Assembly: GCF_016920785.2 (NCBI RefSeq)
Contig: NW_024609879.1
Span: 12,153,145 to 12,217,144, forward strand
DNA from: Ixodes scapularis
Lineage: Eukaryota > Arthropoda > Arachnida > Ixodida > Ixodidae
Length of the DNA: 64,000 nucleotides
Direction of reading: 5' to 3'
Positions 1-12,990 of the stretch are shown here, in pieces. The notes under the pieces were generated by a model that was given only the letters and a program-made list of their open reading frames with translations, was not told the DNA's origin and did not search any database. How positions within the stretch are numbered: the stretch's first letter is position 1; each line of letters starts with the position of its first letter. The translations under genes were made by a program, and so were the position numbers.

Positions 1-110
1 TTCTTGTAAAATAACAAAACATTGCTCCCTTTGTGTAATGCATAGGGGCAACACTTGCCAGGGTCAATTGCGGACGGCAACACGGGCGACCGAATCGAGG
101 AGCGGGGTGC

Positions 111-376
111 GTTTGGCTTGCGTATTGATAGATGGCGTCGGGAGCAGCGTCCGAAGGTGTAGCCCACCAGCAAAAGCAACCAGACGAAATCCGTTGGCAG
201 CAAAAGCGCCATCGTTATGCAAACGCGTTTTCTCCATTAAGTTTTGATTTCATTGTCGGCATTTATTTTTTAACTAAAGATAACTGCAAAACGATTATGT
301 TCATTTTAATAAACCACGGTGGTCGCGAGCAGCCTCGGTAAGGAGGTAGCGCCATCTATCAATACGAGCGCCAAAC
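111..376. repeat. Short inverted repeat pair (possible foldback remnant)
   Basis: A segment of about 30 bp near 111-140 recurs in inverted orientation near 346-376 (shared core TATTGATAGATGGCG). A short direct copy of the right-arm core (TATCAATACGAGCGCCA) lies near 387-404. This looks like the ends of a small foldback repeat, but the boundaries and any target duplication are not clear. Confidence 0.4.
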
Positions 377-420
377 GCGCACTGCTATCAATACGAGCGC
401 CACCCACCATAGATCGTGGA

Positions 421-1790
421 AAGTTTCTTGACCCTATATATTTACAGAAAGAGAACTACACTTAGTAAATTTAAGAGAAAAAACTGGTCTGTGAAATACG
501 CCTTTGACGAAAAGGGTTGATTGCAACGCGCAGACGTCGATCTTTACGGCCCGTATTAGATCGAGCCCGGTGACTTGGGACACCCTATATATTTCAGCAC
601 AAATGACTTGATTCGAGACACAAAGAGAATCCATTGAGCCTCGCAGGGCACAGCTGCACGCCAGTTACAGAAAGAACGCCGCGTCTCGGTGGCTCTGAAA
701 AGGCAAGCACACAGCGCAGCCCCTCTATTATCCTCCAAAGCGCTGTATCAATTTGTGTCGCAGATCGCACTTCTCTGTAGCGAAGTGAGTCACCGGATGC
801 AAGCTCGATAAGGAAGCGTGTCTCCGTGCTTAAATCTCGACGCCCAAACGAGCAGCGAAAGCAGTTCAGCGTGTTCAGCAGTGACGATGCAAAGTTATTT
901 CGATCGAATGTGAATTTGATTATCTGCTCTTGAATCGCGTGACCTTCATCATCACAATCGCATTTGTTACAGCCAACACCTCTTCACTTAATTTTAATCG
1001 TGTTTGTCCAAACTGCGTGTGAAATAAACATCCGAGATGTTATTTTTTTTTCACAAACACGATAGATATTCATTACAATGGGGTACTGCAAATAGGGAAA
1101 TAATCCTCAGGATGGCGTACTCGATCGCGGCGGACGTCAGGGCACGGGTACACAAACTGAATTAGTGGCATAAACAACTGAAATTACAAAGTTTGTAACT
1201 ATTCAGATGAGTTGTTTTATCTTAAAACCCCAAACCTTCGAGTTAGCACGTTGAAAATTAAATAAATTCGGCTCATAGTCTGACAACTATTCTGGCATTA
1301 TTAACGACAGATTAAAAATCTTAAATTAAAATACTGTCCGATAAACTGAAAAATGCCCGATAAATTGAAAAATGTATTTAAAAAAAAAAGATTTCGAAAT
1401 TTACCTAAATGAGCCAGTTATTGTGTCCGCAAACTTGTGTCCTGACGTTCGCTTCGGTTGATTATGTTATCCTGCAGGAATAATTTCTTTATTACGAGTG
1501 TACTTTTTGACTTCAGTTTCGCCATTTTAGAAAAAAACAAAAACACAATGGATATTGTATAAACATAAGTAGGCAGAGGTGCTTTTGGTTCAGTCATTTT
1601 CCGCCGAGTCAACTCACTGCAGTAGTCATTACCAGGCTCATACAATGCACGGAGTGCAAAGCATACATATATCTTGAAAATCTTTTTCGCATTTGGTGTA
1701 TTTTATTAGAATAAATGAAATGCTACACATACGAATATGAATACATTAAGTTCCACCAGTAAGCTAAGTAGAAATTTCCTGGCGTTTGAG
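421..1790. other. Unassigned AT-rich stretch
   Basis: Only short frames are present, without recognisable motifs. Two copies of ACCCTATATATTT in the same orientation (near 432 and 584) are the only structure I noticed. I see no gene or mobile element that can be named. Confidence 0.5.
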
Positions 1791-1806
1791 ACTTTTGACT
1801 TCAGAC

Positions 1807-1950
1807 CAGGGGTATCCAAACCCCGGCTCGCGGGCCACACCCGGCCCGCCGAAGTCTTCCGACCGGTTCGCGGGGGGCCGCCGTCCTTCCAATGAAGCGC
1901 GGCCCGCTTCCAGCAGACGCGCTGCTACCGGGGCAAAAGGAAGCGCCCGT
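1807..1950 (+). mobile_element. hAT-like terminal fragment
   Basis: The sequence starts CAGGGGTATCCAAACCCCGG and runs into a GC-rich stretch with repeated GGCCCGC/GCGGCCCGC units. That is the look of a hAT (Charlie-type) terminus and closely resembles the CAGGGGTGGCCA end of the hAT element at 59.8 kb. No matching opposite end or 8-bp duplication was found, so this is read as a broken end of a non-autonomous copy. Confidence 0.45.
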
Positions 1951-2075
1951 CAGGGTTGGGCAGTATCGCGATACATTTGTATCGCGACAGTATTTCAGAA
2001 ATACATTTTCTATCTGTATTTCTGTATCACAATATATATCTTTAGCAGTATCTGTATTCCGGTATCAAAATACAT
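1951..2075 (+). mobile_element. Second hAT-like end with subterminal repeats
   Basis: It begins CAGGGTTGGGCAGTATCGCG and carries alternating copies of GTATCGCGATAC- and GTATTTCTGTAT-like motifs. A CAGGG start with palindromic subterminal repeats is common at hAT-type ends. It abuts the hAT-like fragment on its left; no partner end was found. Family assignment is an inference. Confidence 0.3.
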
Positions 2076-2169
2076 CTGGAATGTTTCTTTGCATCACAAT
2101 AAAAGCAGGATGAAATGCACTCCGTTACCTTTCTTCATAAATGCCCCCCCCCCTTTTCTTCAATAAAAA

Positions 2170-3515
2170 AAATCCGAGACTTTTTCTTTTTCTGAGGGTT
2201 TTAGAGTTAAGGAGGTGCTGAGGGCTTTAGTTTCAAGGAGGTACCATGCTGACCAAGGTTCGTTCCGATTCTCTGAACGATTTTTCCATGCGTCCTCTTC
2301 TCTCTTCTGAGAAGTGTTGCGTAGTCGGGGACTTGAACCAGGTAGTGTGTCAGGAGTGCAGTCTTAGCATCTTCTGCCGCAGGTCCCTAGGTAAATATTT
2401 CATGAGTCATTGCTTGCCGGCAACCGATGCCCACTGCGAACCGTCTCGCTTGCCTTAGCGTACACAGTACACCCAGCCGGCAAAGCTGAGTCAGTCCGTT
2501 GCAGCAGGAGCCTGGCGGCCGGTGGTTGATTTGAAATAGTAGGTTAGCTCACGCAGTGAAGTTCAACATATATCCGAATTCATCTGCGCCCATAATATTG
2601 GACGGCTCAAGGGTACGTCATCAGTCGATATGATCGTGACCCGCTGCTCTGGTGATCCGATACCCAGAAAGGAGGCCAGACGCGGCCTCGCTATGCCGAC
2701 CCAGGAGTTAGCACACTTACGACTCGTCACGAGCGCGCTATTTCTCGAAGAGCTCACCGCACCTGTGCCGGCAATCTCAGGTCTCATGACACGAGGGTCC
2801 CTGTTTGGATGACGCCAGGCGAAACTTGAGGACTCTTATTCAGGAGTCGTAGCGTCGGCGGGTCGGCAGGAAGGACCCTCACAACAGGGATGCCACCGTA
2901 TCGTGTTTACAACCGTAACAGAAGTTGCTTCAGGTGGTTCACTATCGTCGAAAATTTTAAATGCAACTGCCTGCATAATCTTCAACAAGGTCACCAACAA
3001 AGAGAATATGTATTGTCACGCATTGTGTTGTCTCGTTCCTACCCTTCGTCCCTGTCGTGAAGCGCTATTATGTTCTCCAAGTTTCAGTACCAACTCGCCC
3101 AAGAATCCGCATTGCTCAAGATGCTCAAGCGCATGTTCGCCCATAGCTCTGACTGCATCGCCGCAGAATGTTGTCCGCAAGCATGGTGCGCTATCTGTGG
3201 CTTAGCGTAACTGTAGTTAAATGTGCCCGTGTAGCATGGGTATAAGACCGTGTCTTTGCACAGGTAAAGATACCACGCATATTAAGGACATGAAAATACT
3301 AAATTCGGGTTTTGTGTACCTCTGTACATCGTAATTTTTTTCGTTTAGTTACCAATGGTTTTGTGCAACGCGACATTCAAAACAGTGCTGCGTTAGTTCT
3401 ATTAGATTTATACATTCCACAGTGTAAAAATTACCAGAGGTCGCACGGTAACTTTGCTTCGTGTTTCCAGCCTTGTGTCTTCGAAAACCTAAGGTTCGTA
3501 TCTGTACCTATTCAA
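2170..3515. other. Unassigned stretch
   Basis: Short frames only, with no domain or repeat that I recognise. Composition is mixed and there is no clear long repeat. Confidence 0.5.
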
Positions 3516-3519
3516 TGAA

Positions 3520-3592
3520 ATATATATATAAATAAATATATATATATATTTATTTATTTATTTATTGATATATTTATTTAGATATATATATC
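3520..3592. repeat. AT-rich simple repeat
   Basis: Runs of TATATA alternate with (ATTT)n over about 70 bp. Confidence 0.85.
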
Positions 3593-3669
3593 TTCCAAAA
3601 CACACAGCCACGCCCAAATAGTGACTGGACGTCAAAGACCCATCGCTGCAACGGCCTGAACTTGTACAT

Positions 3670-4180
3670 ATTGTCAAGAATCACAAATTAAGAGGGAATG
3701 AAAACTGAAGCAAAATAAGTGTTTATTGGGCCGAACTTGTGCCCAAAATAAAGTAGACAAAGGCTTGCACCCCAGGCATCAATGGCGGCGAGACAGCAGG
3801 ATCGAACGCTTGGGCGAGACCGACTGTGTCTCGCCACGAGGAGCCCCTTATGTACACGCATTGGAATCTGGAACAATCGGCGTAGAGTGTTCGGCTTGTA
3901 GAACATTCGGAACTCACACAAGCAACATGGTTCTCTAATTTACCAGAACATGAAACTGAAATAATAAATAAAAGAGAGATAACCCTCAGGAATCGGACCT
4001 TGGGCTTCCGCACAAAAGTCAAGCGCGGTATCCACTCGGCTGCGCACGCGCTTGCTCGCCGACCCGCGTGGCATTGCTCTCCCCTTTAAAAAGACATCGT
4101 CTCGACGACAAGTGAAAGAAGAAACAGAGCGAGGTAAACAAAAGAATAGCAAAATAAGGAGTCTGTCAAAACACAGTTGT
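3670..4180 (-). mobile_element. Probable 3' end / LTR region of gypsy A
   Basis: This lies directly downstream, in minus-strand sense, of the integrase C-terminal remnant. On the minus strand it carries an AATAAA signal at 3,722-3,727, followed by a T-rich tail. That position and signal fit the 3' untranslated region or LTR of a Ty3/gypsy element. No paired LTR is visible in the window, so this rests on context. Confidence 0.35.
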
Positions 4181-4545
4181 ATTAAGCGTTGCACGGGATC
4201 ACAGTTCGCAGTCTTATCGCGCGTAGTAAGGCTTCAGGCGCACGACGTGGACGACTTCAGGTCAACGTGGCTGGCGTGATGCTGTTTCTGTGCCGTCGGG
4301 CTTCACCTTGTAGTTCAGCTCCCCGAGGCGACGAAGTCCCTTGTATGGTCCAGTGTGCCTTTTCAGCAGCTGCTCACTGAGGCCGCGGCGACGGATGGGC
4401 GTCCACACCCGTAGACAGTCTCCGGGCTGGAAGTGGACGTCCCTGCGACGAAGGTTGTAGCGGCACGCGTCGACGCGTTGCTGGTCTTGAATAAGGAGTC
4501 CGGTGAGCTGGCAGTCTTCTTCGGCCCGATGAGCAACCACCTGGG
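4180..4545 (-). pseudogene. Ty3/gypsy integrase C-terminal (GPY/F-like) fragment, gypsy A
   Basis: The minus-strand frame from 4,540 to 4,262 reads as the tail of a gypsy polyprotein. It has an RAEE segment, an RYNLRRRDVHF segment, a GD-LRVW block and KRHTGPYKGLRRLGELNYKV. The last is the GPY/F-like module that follows the integrase catalytic core and helps integration. The frame stays open for 92 codons and then breaks. The catalytic core of the same copy appears further upstream (5,880-6,764), with unrelated DNA between. The copy is fragmentary and cannot encode a working integrase. Assignment to Ty3/gypsy is firm; the lineage is not resolved. Confidence 0.8.
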
Positions 4546-5860
4546 CCGGTTTTCTCGAAGCGATGGTAAACCCATTTGGTAAACCACGGTGCCTAGGAAG
4601 GGAAAACTACTTATGTACTGTAATAAGCGGCTGGATATAGAAGAACAATAATTATTTTTTTATTGGGCAGTAAGATGCGCCATCTATCGATAAAACAAGC
4701 CAGTCATTTTGTTTATCCTCTTTTTCCGCTGACTGTTATCGATCTAATATGGTATTTTAAGTCAAAATATAGAAATGTTGCACTTGAAGACCAATTTATT
4801 TGCTTCAGATTGTACGAAGAAATTTTAGCTACTATGCTAGAGTTTGTCGACGAATATTCGAAAATGTAAGAAACATTTCCTTCAATATGTTTCGCCATAA
4901 ACAACGCATAACTTTCCCGTGTGCCTTCAAGTCTGGCAACGCCGGTGCTGTAGTCTCGTTTTTGTTCCTTGCAACGCACGTTCCTGCGATTCCTGCTGAT
5001 CTCAACTGTTTGCCCTCTCTTCCGTTTGCCTAACCAATCCACCGGTGACGAGAAGCTAAGCTTCTCGCCACCGTTGAATAGACCGATCTCACCAGCCAGT
5101 TTTACCACGCCACCGCTGCCGCAATGCATCGAGGGAACTTTAGTCTTTCAGCACGGGCGGCAACCTCGCTGGAGCTCTGCACGTGCAGGGCACGAACAGT
5201 CTTGTGCACTGCCGATTGCCTCCTGTGAACTAAAGTTATGGGTGCCTCGCACATGCTTCGAACGCTTGGTGAGATCGGTCTATTGCTGGCCACCGGGGAT
5301 ATGTAGAAACTTCGATGCTGTCGGCATACTGTTGGCGCAGTGCGAACAAAAAAACAGTACAATTTCCCAGCTGTTCACTAGGAACAAAGACTTTATCTAG
5401 GATAACCCCCTTTCTCCGCAAAGTAATCACTACACACGAGTTGGCGTGCATAGTGCAACAAATTAAACGTGTTAGTATAAATATATACCAACAATCGTTC
5501 GCAAAACATTTTTTTACTCACCATTAAAACACTTGCAAGGCTTATGTACCGCCATATGTCTTGGATCCCGGACTGCTGAAGAGTGATGCGTTCGCGGAAT
5601 GCTGCCGTCGGTTAGTTTAGTAGTCCCTCTGAACTACCGCTTTGCTTGACGTGCTAATAGGTTGATGGTGCGTCATTAATATAACAGCCGGGTCGAAATG
5701 TATGTTCAGCAGAACCAAGAAGAACTACTAGCCCTCATTAAGTGACGTCGAGTCCATTTTGCTTGTAGGTACTCCTCCTCCCTCGGCGCCCCCGCTCTCC
5801 CAGTCACGTGACCTAAAATTCCCCCTTCTAGGGACAATAGTTAACTTTAACCCACGGTTC
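4546..5860. other. Apparent insertion splitting gypsy A; content unassigned
   Basis: This stretch of about 1.3 kb separates the integrase core (ending near 5,862) from the GPY/F module (starting near 4,545), which should be contiguous in one polyprotein. I recognise no coding motif in it. Termini and target duplication could not be fixed by eye, so its nature is unknown. Confidence 0.4.
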
Positions 5861-5861
5861 G

Positions 5862-6764
5862 CTTTCAAGAAAACGGGCCCTGGTCGCAGTCGCTCTCATC
5901 ATCAGCTGGCTCAGGAGGCAGCATCGCGTCTAGTATGGTCGTTACCTTGTGACCATATACCAGCTGGAAAGGTGTAATTTTAGTGGTTATCTTGTACTGC
6001 CGTGTTGCAAGCGAACGTGACGTAGGGCAACACCTCGTCACAGGCCTTGTGTTCCACGCCGACCTACATAGAGATCATGCGGGCAATTATCTTGTTGAAT
6101 CGATCCATCAGCCCACTGGTCTGCTAGTGGTACGCAGTGGTACGACGGTGGATGGTGTGAATGAGCCGAAGGATTTCTTGTGTCAGCTGTGCCATCAACG
6201 ATGATCCGCGATCTGTAATTATAAATTTGGGAACGCCGTGACGGAGGACGATGGACTCGATGAAAAACTTGGCGACTTCAACAATAATCTCTGAAGGAAG
6301 GGCTTTCGTTTCTGTGTACCGCGTTTGATAATCTACTGAGACGATTATTCAACGGTTTCTCAGGGTCTACGGTGGAAAAGGACCAAGTAGATTCATTCGG
6401 ATCTGCTGAAACTGTGCAGTAGGTGGAGGAATTGGCTGCAAGAGAAGCGCTGGATTCGTAGGCTGTTTGTTGCGTCGCTGGCACTCGTGGCAAGATCGGG
6501 TATAGAGGCGGACGGTTTCGGGGTGCTTGAGTCAGTAATACTTTTCAGAAATGCGAGCCAGTGTCCAGCTGTAACCAGGGTATCCGGACGTCCGGTCGTC
6601 GTGACATGTTTGAGAAATATGCTCTCAAAGGTCCGTCGGGATTACAAGCAGCCACGGCGAGTTATTGTCCCTAAAGTTCTCCTCATAGAGCACACGTTGT
6701 CGAATGGCAAAGGTCGCCAAGGCTCTTTAGAAAACACCTGGCACGGTACTCCCGCGCCCTTCCT
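5862..6764 (-). pseudogene. Ty3/gypsy integrase fragment (HHCC and catalytic core), gypsy A
   Basis: Translated on the minus strand in shifting frames, this holds, in order, a zinc-binding HHCC region (a C-x2-C tail reading CHECQRRNKQP near 6,470), the start of a catalytic core (DLLGPFPP), an IIVSVDYQTRYTETKALP block, the ITDRG block near 6,220 and a TPFQLVYGHKVTT block near 5,930. These are the usual Ty3/gypsy integrase landmarks. Several stops and frame changes interrupt the reading, so it is dead. A foldback MITE starts at its upstream edge (6,765). The order and strand match the GPY/F fragment at 4.2-4.5 kb, so both come from one insertion. Confidence 0.75.
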
Positions 6765-6912
6765 GGGGCCCTAAGCTGGACACTTGGCGAAAAGGTCGGC
6801 GAGAAATCTGGCGGCCCTGATTGGCCGACGCCGCACTTGACCTTGACGCCGGCCAATCATAGCCGCCAGATTTCTCGCCGTCTTTCTCGCCAAGTGTAAA
6901 GATTAGGGCCCC
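6765..6912. mobile_element. Foldback MITE, copy 1 (148 bp)
   Basis: The left end GGGGCCCTAAGCTGGACACT pairs with the right end read in reverse (GGGGCCCTAATCTTTACACT). Pairing continues through CACTTGGCGA, GGCGAGAAAT and CTGGCGGC, so nearly the whole unit folds on itself. A second copy of almost the same length lies at 63,095-63,243. It has no coding capacity. Superfamily unknown; the target duplication is not clear. Confidence 0.8.
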
Positions 6913-9900
6913 TGGTGATCGATTAATGCGCGCGGCTCAAGAAAGTCTCGTTGACGACGCGCCATGTCGTCGGTGTTCAGTGCTTCTAGGGAGCACTCGT
7001 CGTCACCGTCCTCGCTGCTGTCGGAAGCTGTTTCGCCAGGGGCAGTCGGCGTCGCTGTGCTTGCGGCCTGACTTATCGCAGAATTGGAACATAGCTGCTT
7101 ATTGTACGCTACGGGAAAACAAAAATAAGTATTTGGAGAATGTTAATCGTATGTGTGTACGGTCATATTTTATTACTGCTCTTCTATCAAATACGAGTGG
7201 GCTCCTGGACCCGTCTGTCACTGCCCGGGTGTTCGGTCGCCAAGGAGGCCACCGAGAGCGACCGCCCCATGTGGAGAATTGACGAGCCGCGGGCTGAGTG
7301 GTAATGGCCGAGTGGCGTTTTGAGGCGAACGCAAACTTGCCCGTTCGAGGCAAAATCCGTGCAACCATGAATAAAAAAAAAAAAAAAAAAGCCGAGAGCA
7401 GGGCCAAGCAGGGCGCGCTTTCCAGGAACAGGGATGCACGCGGGAGCGGCTTGTTCGGGGAACCGGCTCCTCGACGGGGGATGGCCCCCAAGAAGCAATC
7501 CACACTGTGTTTCTCTCCGCCCGGCGATAGGAGAGGGTGGTGTGTGCAAGCGAGGGAGGCCAGCCGCCAGTATAGCCATTTTCTTTCTGCTCGTGGGCGG
7601 TTCCGGTTAGCCCAAGAGCCGCCGCGGATTATCGGAGCGGACCAATTTCCTCCAAAAAGGTGAGCATGCATGGCCTTGAGGGCTCACCCCTTGGTCTGTT
7701 TTGATCACTGCAGTATCTTCCTTAGTTCCGCAGGTGATCCCCAGTTCGGCGTTGGCCACCTTTAGCACCGCTCGAGCGCCATCGTGTTCGGCGCATTCAA
7801 GGAGATGGTGGCCGGTGTCGACTTACTCGCTGCAAAGCCTGGCAGTCGGGGTCAGCGTCCCACCACATGTTGTGCCTGCGCACCGGGATTATGCCACTGT
7901 GGGTCCTGAGACTGTGGATGACGGCCGCTGTCCGGACTTGTTCCTTGCGCCTCTTCGTCCGTTCGACTTCAGAAGCATCCAGCGAGCGAAAAATACGCCG
8001 AAGACGTCGGCGCGACGTCATCATGGACGAAACCGTGACTGTGCTCGGGATTTCTCAACAGCGGCGGATGCTGCTTGCGAGGTCGTGGTTTTCGCTAAAC
8101 GTGCTTACTGAGACTGTGTATGTGTCCGTGAGTTGCACCTGCTCGGTTTTATTAGCTGAACTGCCGAACATCAGGAATATACTCAGCGGCATTGTGAGTA
8201 CTTTGACTGATCTTTTTCTTTGTGATAAAGAAGTCAGTTGTCCCTGTTTGATGTGATCGCTTTCGTCTACAGCTCCTTGCGCCGGGTTTGAACAAGCGTT
8301 GCTCTTTATCACCTTTTTGAGTAATAATATGCCTGTAAAACTAAATGCCTGCAAAAATTTTCAATAATGTTTTGAACTGCATTTTCGTCTATAGTTCACA
8401 GTCATTTGAGCGTCTAGAGGGTTGATGGGCTAAAGGGTCATACGGGTCGAAGGGCTGTGGGTCTAAAGGATTTTTCTATCGGGTATCCCTGAAAGGGTTT
8501 TTCTGAAGGGTATTTTTGAAGGGTTTTTAAGGCCTGTGAGCTCCCGTAATCCTTCAAGGCTGACGAGCCCTTTAGAAATATTTTCAATAGGGTTGAGACA
8601 TCCGTTATACAATAACAAATCAGTAGTGATGCAATGTTGGGTGTCGATGTGTCTTTATAAGGGCGGAGGTAATGTTTTCTAAAGTACCAATGCATGTTTT
8701 TTTAAAGTACCAAGTGTTCACGAGCCAACGCGCTGAGAAGGTGGAGCTCGGAAAGGGTCGTTATGGAATGCGGGTCGTAGGAGAGAGCAGCCTCCGAATG
8801 GCTACGTTCCTTTCATAAAATATAAGCTGTAGGTCCCGTGCCAGGCTTGACTCATCCACCCAAGCTCACGTAGTTACGCCAATGACAACCTCCCGGATAA
8901 GAGAAAGAGGGTCTCCAGGTGTGCCCTGGAAACTTGAATGCAAGTAAGCGTTGAGGAGAGAGAGGAACATATCCCAGTTCGTCACACGACGCGGGCGGCG
9001 TAGGCGGCGCATGTGACCTGGCCGCAGACCTACATGGAGGGGATAGTGACCACTGCACCAACAGTACGGTTCTCGACTGCGGCTGATGGGGAGATGGCCA
9101 AGTCACCAATAAATGTCGGGAGAAGAGGGAAAAATAAGGACAGGCATCACGACATGCTGGCACGTCTGGGGCGTTTAAAGGGTCCATGAAACGAATTTTG
9201 GGCTTGAATAAATAAATTCATATTGGGATTTTACTAATAGCACATCGTTCAGTGGGTCAAAAAAAAAAAGGTAGAAAGTCAGAAGCTTGACGTTCAGTGC
9301 GAAAATGAGAAAACACAGCGCACTATTTCGTACCTCCTTCCTTTCGTAAGCTCTTTGCCTTTTCACTGTGATACATCCGCTGAACCCGCAGCGCGTCACC
9401 GAGCCCTCGCAGCGCGTCATCGGGTCCAAACGAACGTCACACGACACCGGAGCGCCCCTCTTCCCTTCACCCCTAAGCTGACATTGTGGTAGAAGGTACG
9501 CTATTGCCGGACCAATCAGCCGCCTCCCTTTCATCACCTGACATCATTCTCTACACGTGGATATGCGCGAGAGAGGGTGATCACGTGGCAAAAGTGTGGC
9601 TGGACCAAGGAGCACGTAGCTTTCACAGCACTGTCAGCTTCGGGGTGAACGGGGTGGGAAAGCAGCTTTTGTCTGAATTTTGAGCGACGGGAGAATGGCT
9701 GTGTCCGGATTACACTAGGAGAGTCCGAGCAAGAAGGCACTTTCCTTTTCCGTCTTTTTCAACTGTTTGGTAGGATGCGTGATTTATGAGTTGAGGAATA
9801 AAGCTAAACAGGAGAAAATTGGAAAAGCGTTTCATGACTCCTTTAATAGCATAAATTGAGTGCCCGCACAAGTGTCCACCGGAAGTTGGTGTCCTGCATT

Positions 9901-11530
9901 GGTAGAAAGAAGCTAGGGTAGCCCCAAGCCATATGTGGAGACTAAAAAACACAGGCCACCAATACCGGGCAGCCAAAATATGTTTGGCGCACATAGCGCA
10001 GTCAGCCTAGGCGGAGGCAAGCCACTCTAGCACCATAGGGTCGCCTCTAACGCCATACTAAAATAACGTCCCTTTGAGGCCGGCGTACAAGTACAGGAAC
10101 CACTTACTGGAATGGGATGAACTACGCAGCCAGGGGATCGGGCATCTGAGGGTACGTAGTGTATGCATACTCTCCTGCCTTGCCATGGGTTACTGAGGAA
10201 GCGGTTCAGCACCATCGTATTGTACAGACTTTTCGTTAAAACAAGTCATTATAACACTCCCCCTCTTTTCGGGGGTGGTGACGTAGACCGGCGTAAGGCC
10301 GCATGTTTTCTTAAACCTTTAGTCTAATGGCATAAATTGTACTGGATTTTATGATCCAAGTGTTTGGGGAATGTACTAGTTAAACAACTGATGTTTTATT
10401 TCATCTGAATTTTGCTACTGACTACTGTCCTATTCTTGAGACGCGAGCGTCAAACACTTGTGTTTCATATATTGCTTGTACTAAAAAAAAGTTGAAACAT
10501 GTACACATTTCAAATGAATACTAAATTTATTTACTATATTCACAAAGTCGCTTAGTTGCTCTTGTTAATGTATTCTCTTTAGGTTTTAAGTAGCTGCAGT
10601 TTAGTTGATTTTTTTATTCTGCGTTGGAGAGAAATCGTTAAACTTGAGACTTGAGTTTTCTACGGACCTGGTCTTTTATGGGATTTGAAGAGACATTTCT
10701 GGTAGCGTTTGTATATTTATGTTCAAGCATCTTGCGGTCGGGTCACCGGTGCGCCGTATTTGTCGTAGTAGCCGCACGTGCCTCTTACGCACCTCTAGAA
10801 AATAAAACATATATTTTTGTAAAGTTTAATGTTCAAGTATAAGAGGTATTCAAACTTAGCACAGAGGGAAAGTCTTGACAAACCCGACCTTCGTACTTGC
10901 TTCTCATACCGTATTTAATTGTTCCGCATTATGATATTCGAATTTACTTCTATGGGGCTATATATTAAAAGATGTGAAACCCTTGGGGTATAAATTAGCG
11001 TATCATAAAAAAAATCATTCTTTGGTTGCCATATATTGAAAAAAATTTGCAATTCAATTTCACAAGTAATTTATCTATTAGAAGTCTACCACTTAATATT
11101 CTTTATAATAAATGTTTAGTCAGTAAATTTGTACACTGCTAAGAGAGAAGTATAATATTACATGCAAGACACATTCTTTACTTCCTATTCAGGAAAATTG
11201 CTCTTGATTTTGAAAGCACTGAGCTCTACATTTCTGAATCACAGACCCATTGACTAAGGCTCTTTCATTCTTTGCATTTTATCCAGAAGGAATACGCACA
11301 TCAGATGAAAGGTGGAGCATTTATTTTAAGGTCATGCGCAACTTGCATGATTATGACGAAGTAAATTAAAAAAGTGAGTCATTTAGCCTCAAATTCTAAA
11401 AGCACTAAGGTATTTTTTGGTTCGCCAGCCTTAGCACTAATATTTTTTTTTTTTAAACAGGCAATGAACAACGCACAATGAGAAAGTTATATTCGTGTTT
11501 GTATGTGGCTTTTGTTTTTAATGCGTTAGC
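6913..11530. other. Unassigned stretch
   Basis: About 4.6 kb without a feature I can name. It includes an A-run at about 7,373-7,390, a patch of degenerate short repeats built on GAAGGGTTTTT-like units (about 8,405-8,540), and AT-rich DNA from 10.3 to 11.5 kb. Open frames reach 190 codons near 7.1-7.7 kb, but several overlapping frames on both strands are open there and none shows a domain, so I do not call a gene. Confidence 0.45.
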
Positions 11531-11539
11531 ATTAAAAAG

Positions 11540-11733
11540 CTCTTTTTGACGAAAACCCACCGGTGCCTTTCGTTTGTCAACATCGGGGAGATAGAAAAAA
11601 AGGGGAAGAGGGTGAAGCTTGCGACGCTCCCATTGGTCGGAAGGGCTAATGTCAGCACGAGTCAACCTCTCCATCTCTCCCCGGCGCTGACAAATTGTCA
11701 GACAGCACCGGGTTATCGCCAAAACGAGCTCTT
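11540..11733. repeat. Imperfect inverted repeat
   Basis: The left arm (about 11,549-11,594, with CGAAAACCCACCGGTG) pairs imperfectly with the right arm (about 11,671-11,733, with CACCGGGTTATCGCC). It looks like an old foldback element; boundaries are approximate. Confidence 0.4.
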
Positions 11734-11739
11734 TCGTTT

Positions 11740-12990
11740 TCGTCAAATATACGCGAAGAGCTGGCGAGAAGCCAGAGAGGAGAAGGCTCCGCGCAACATA
11801 TCCTATGAAACAAAGCGTCAGGGCTGAATGAGACGGCACCATCAGACTAAGTCAACGCAAGACACAAATTGCAAACAAGTGTGCGTTACCGCTTGGTTTC
11901 TATAGTCGGTTGCAAGCTAAGAAAAAACCGGAAATGCCTCTCAAAGGAAAATGTAATCCTACGCCGAGAAACGCCAGCCAATCGTTTTCATGACGTCACG
12001 ATTCCGTGGACCAATCGCGATCTTTTTGAAAAAAAAAAAAGAAAAGCCCAACATGGCTGCTCGTATTAGCAACGCGACGCTAGTTTCTCGTGACAATTAT
12101 TCAGCTTTTTTGCACCGTGTTTTACGTGCCCGAGGTTACGCCACGAAATCTTAATGGTATCGGCTTGCGTTTGCAGCAGTTTTTGCGCGACAACGTGAGA
12201 ATCCAGCGACGCTATCGCCAACGAAAATTTCGAAGCGGGCGCGAGGCTTAGCACTGCTGAGAGGTATGTTAGACGGTATGTTAGACAGTATCTTGGACAG
12301 AAAATGAATTGGGAAGACGGTACATTGGACATTACTTTCTTTCTTTACTAGACAGCTATTTCGTTGACAAAAACGTATTCTAAATTATTTAAATGTCCTG
12401 AATGAATTAAATAAATATTGTAGTAGTTTAAGAAACGTTTCCTGGAGTAAGAAAAAGCAACGTTGCTAGCGAACTACTTTCTCGACGGCGGACGCACTTC
12501 AGATGGGCGCAATGCGCTTGTGGGTGGAGCTTAAAGATTGTTCTTAGGTTGCATCCGACTATAGTCAAGTTTCGGCACAACGATCACGCAATCGGCGTGT
12601 CCAGTCTGTGCCTAGCGTTAGCCTTATCTGATGACGTCATGTCATTCAGCACTACGGCTGTTATCTAGGAGGTGTTGCGTCGCGGCGCGGTAGAATGCGG
12701 GCGTGCTCAGCTGCCGCTCTGCCGTCGCCGGTAGTTCTTCGCTCTGGGTGTCGGCGTCGGGCTGTGACGCTTGTGGGCAGTTAGAACTATGGATCCGGTT
12801 TCTGCCCGCGTGATAAGGATGCGGTTTCTTCCACGACCGCTATGAATGTGGTTCTTTCCGTGGAGATATGGGCGACCCTATCTAAGGTCGCCGACGCACT
12901 TTGAAAGCGAGAGTACAGGAAAGAGTTAAAACAAATTACAAGAAGATATTTGTGAATTTTATTAGAATGCGTGGGAATGAGAAAATTCAC
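11740..12990. other. Unassigned stretch, partly CpG-rich
   Basis: No coding motif or repeat recognised. The segment at about 12,600-12,800 is richer in CpG than its AT-rich surroundings, but no transcript can be inferred from sequence alone. Confidence 0.4.

Noticed and set aside
7099..7671. 190-codon minus-strand frame and overlapping frames
   Set aside because: Several frames on both strands are open at once across a GC-rich stretch with a homopolymer; no domain, signal or splice context supports a gene.
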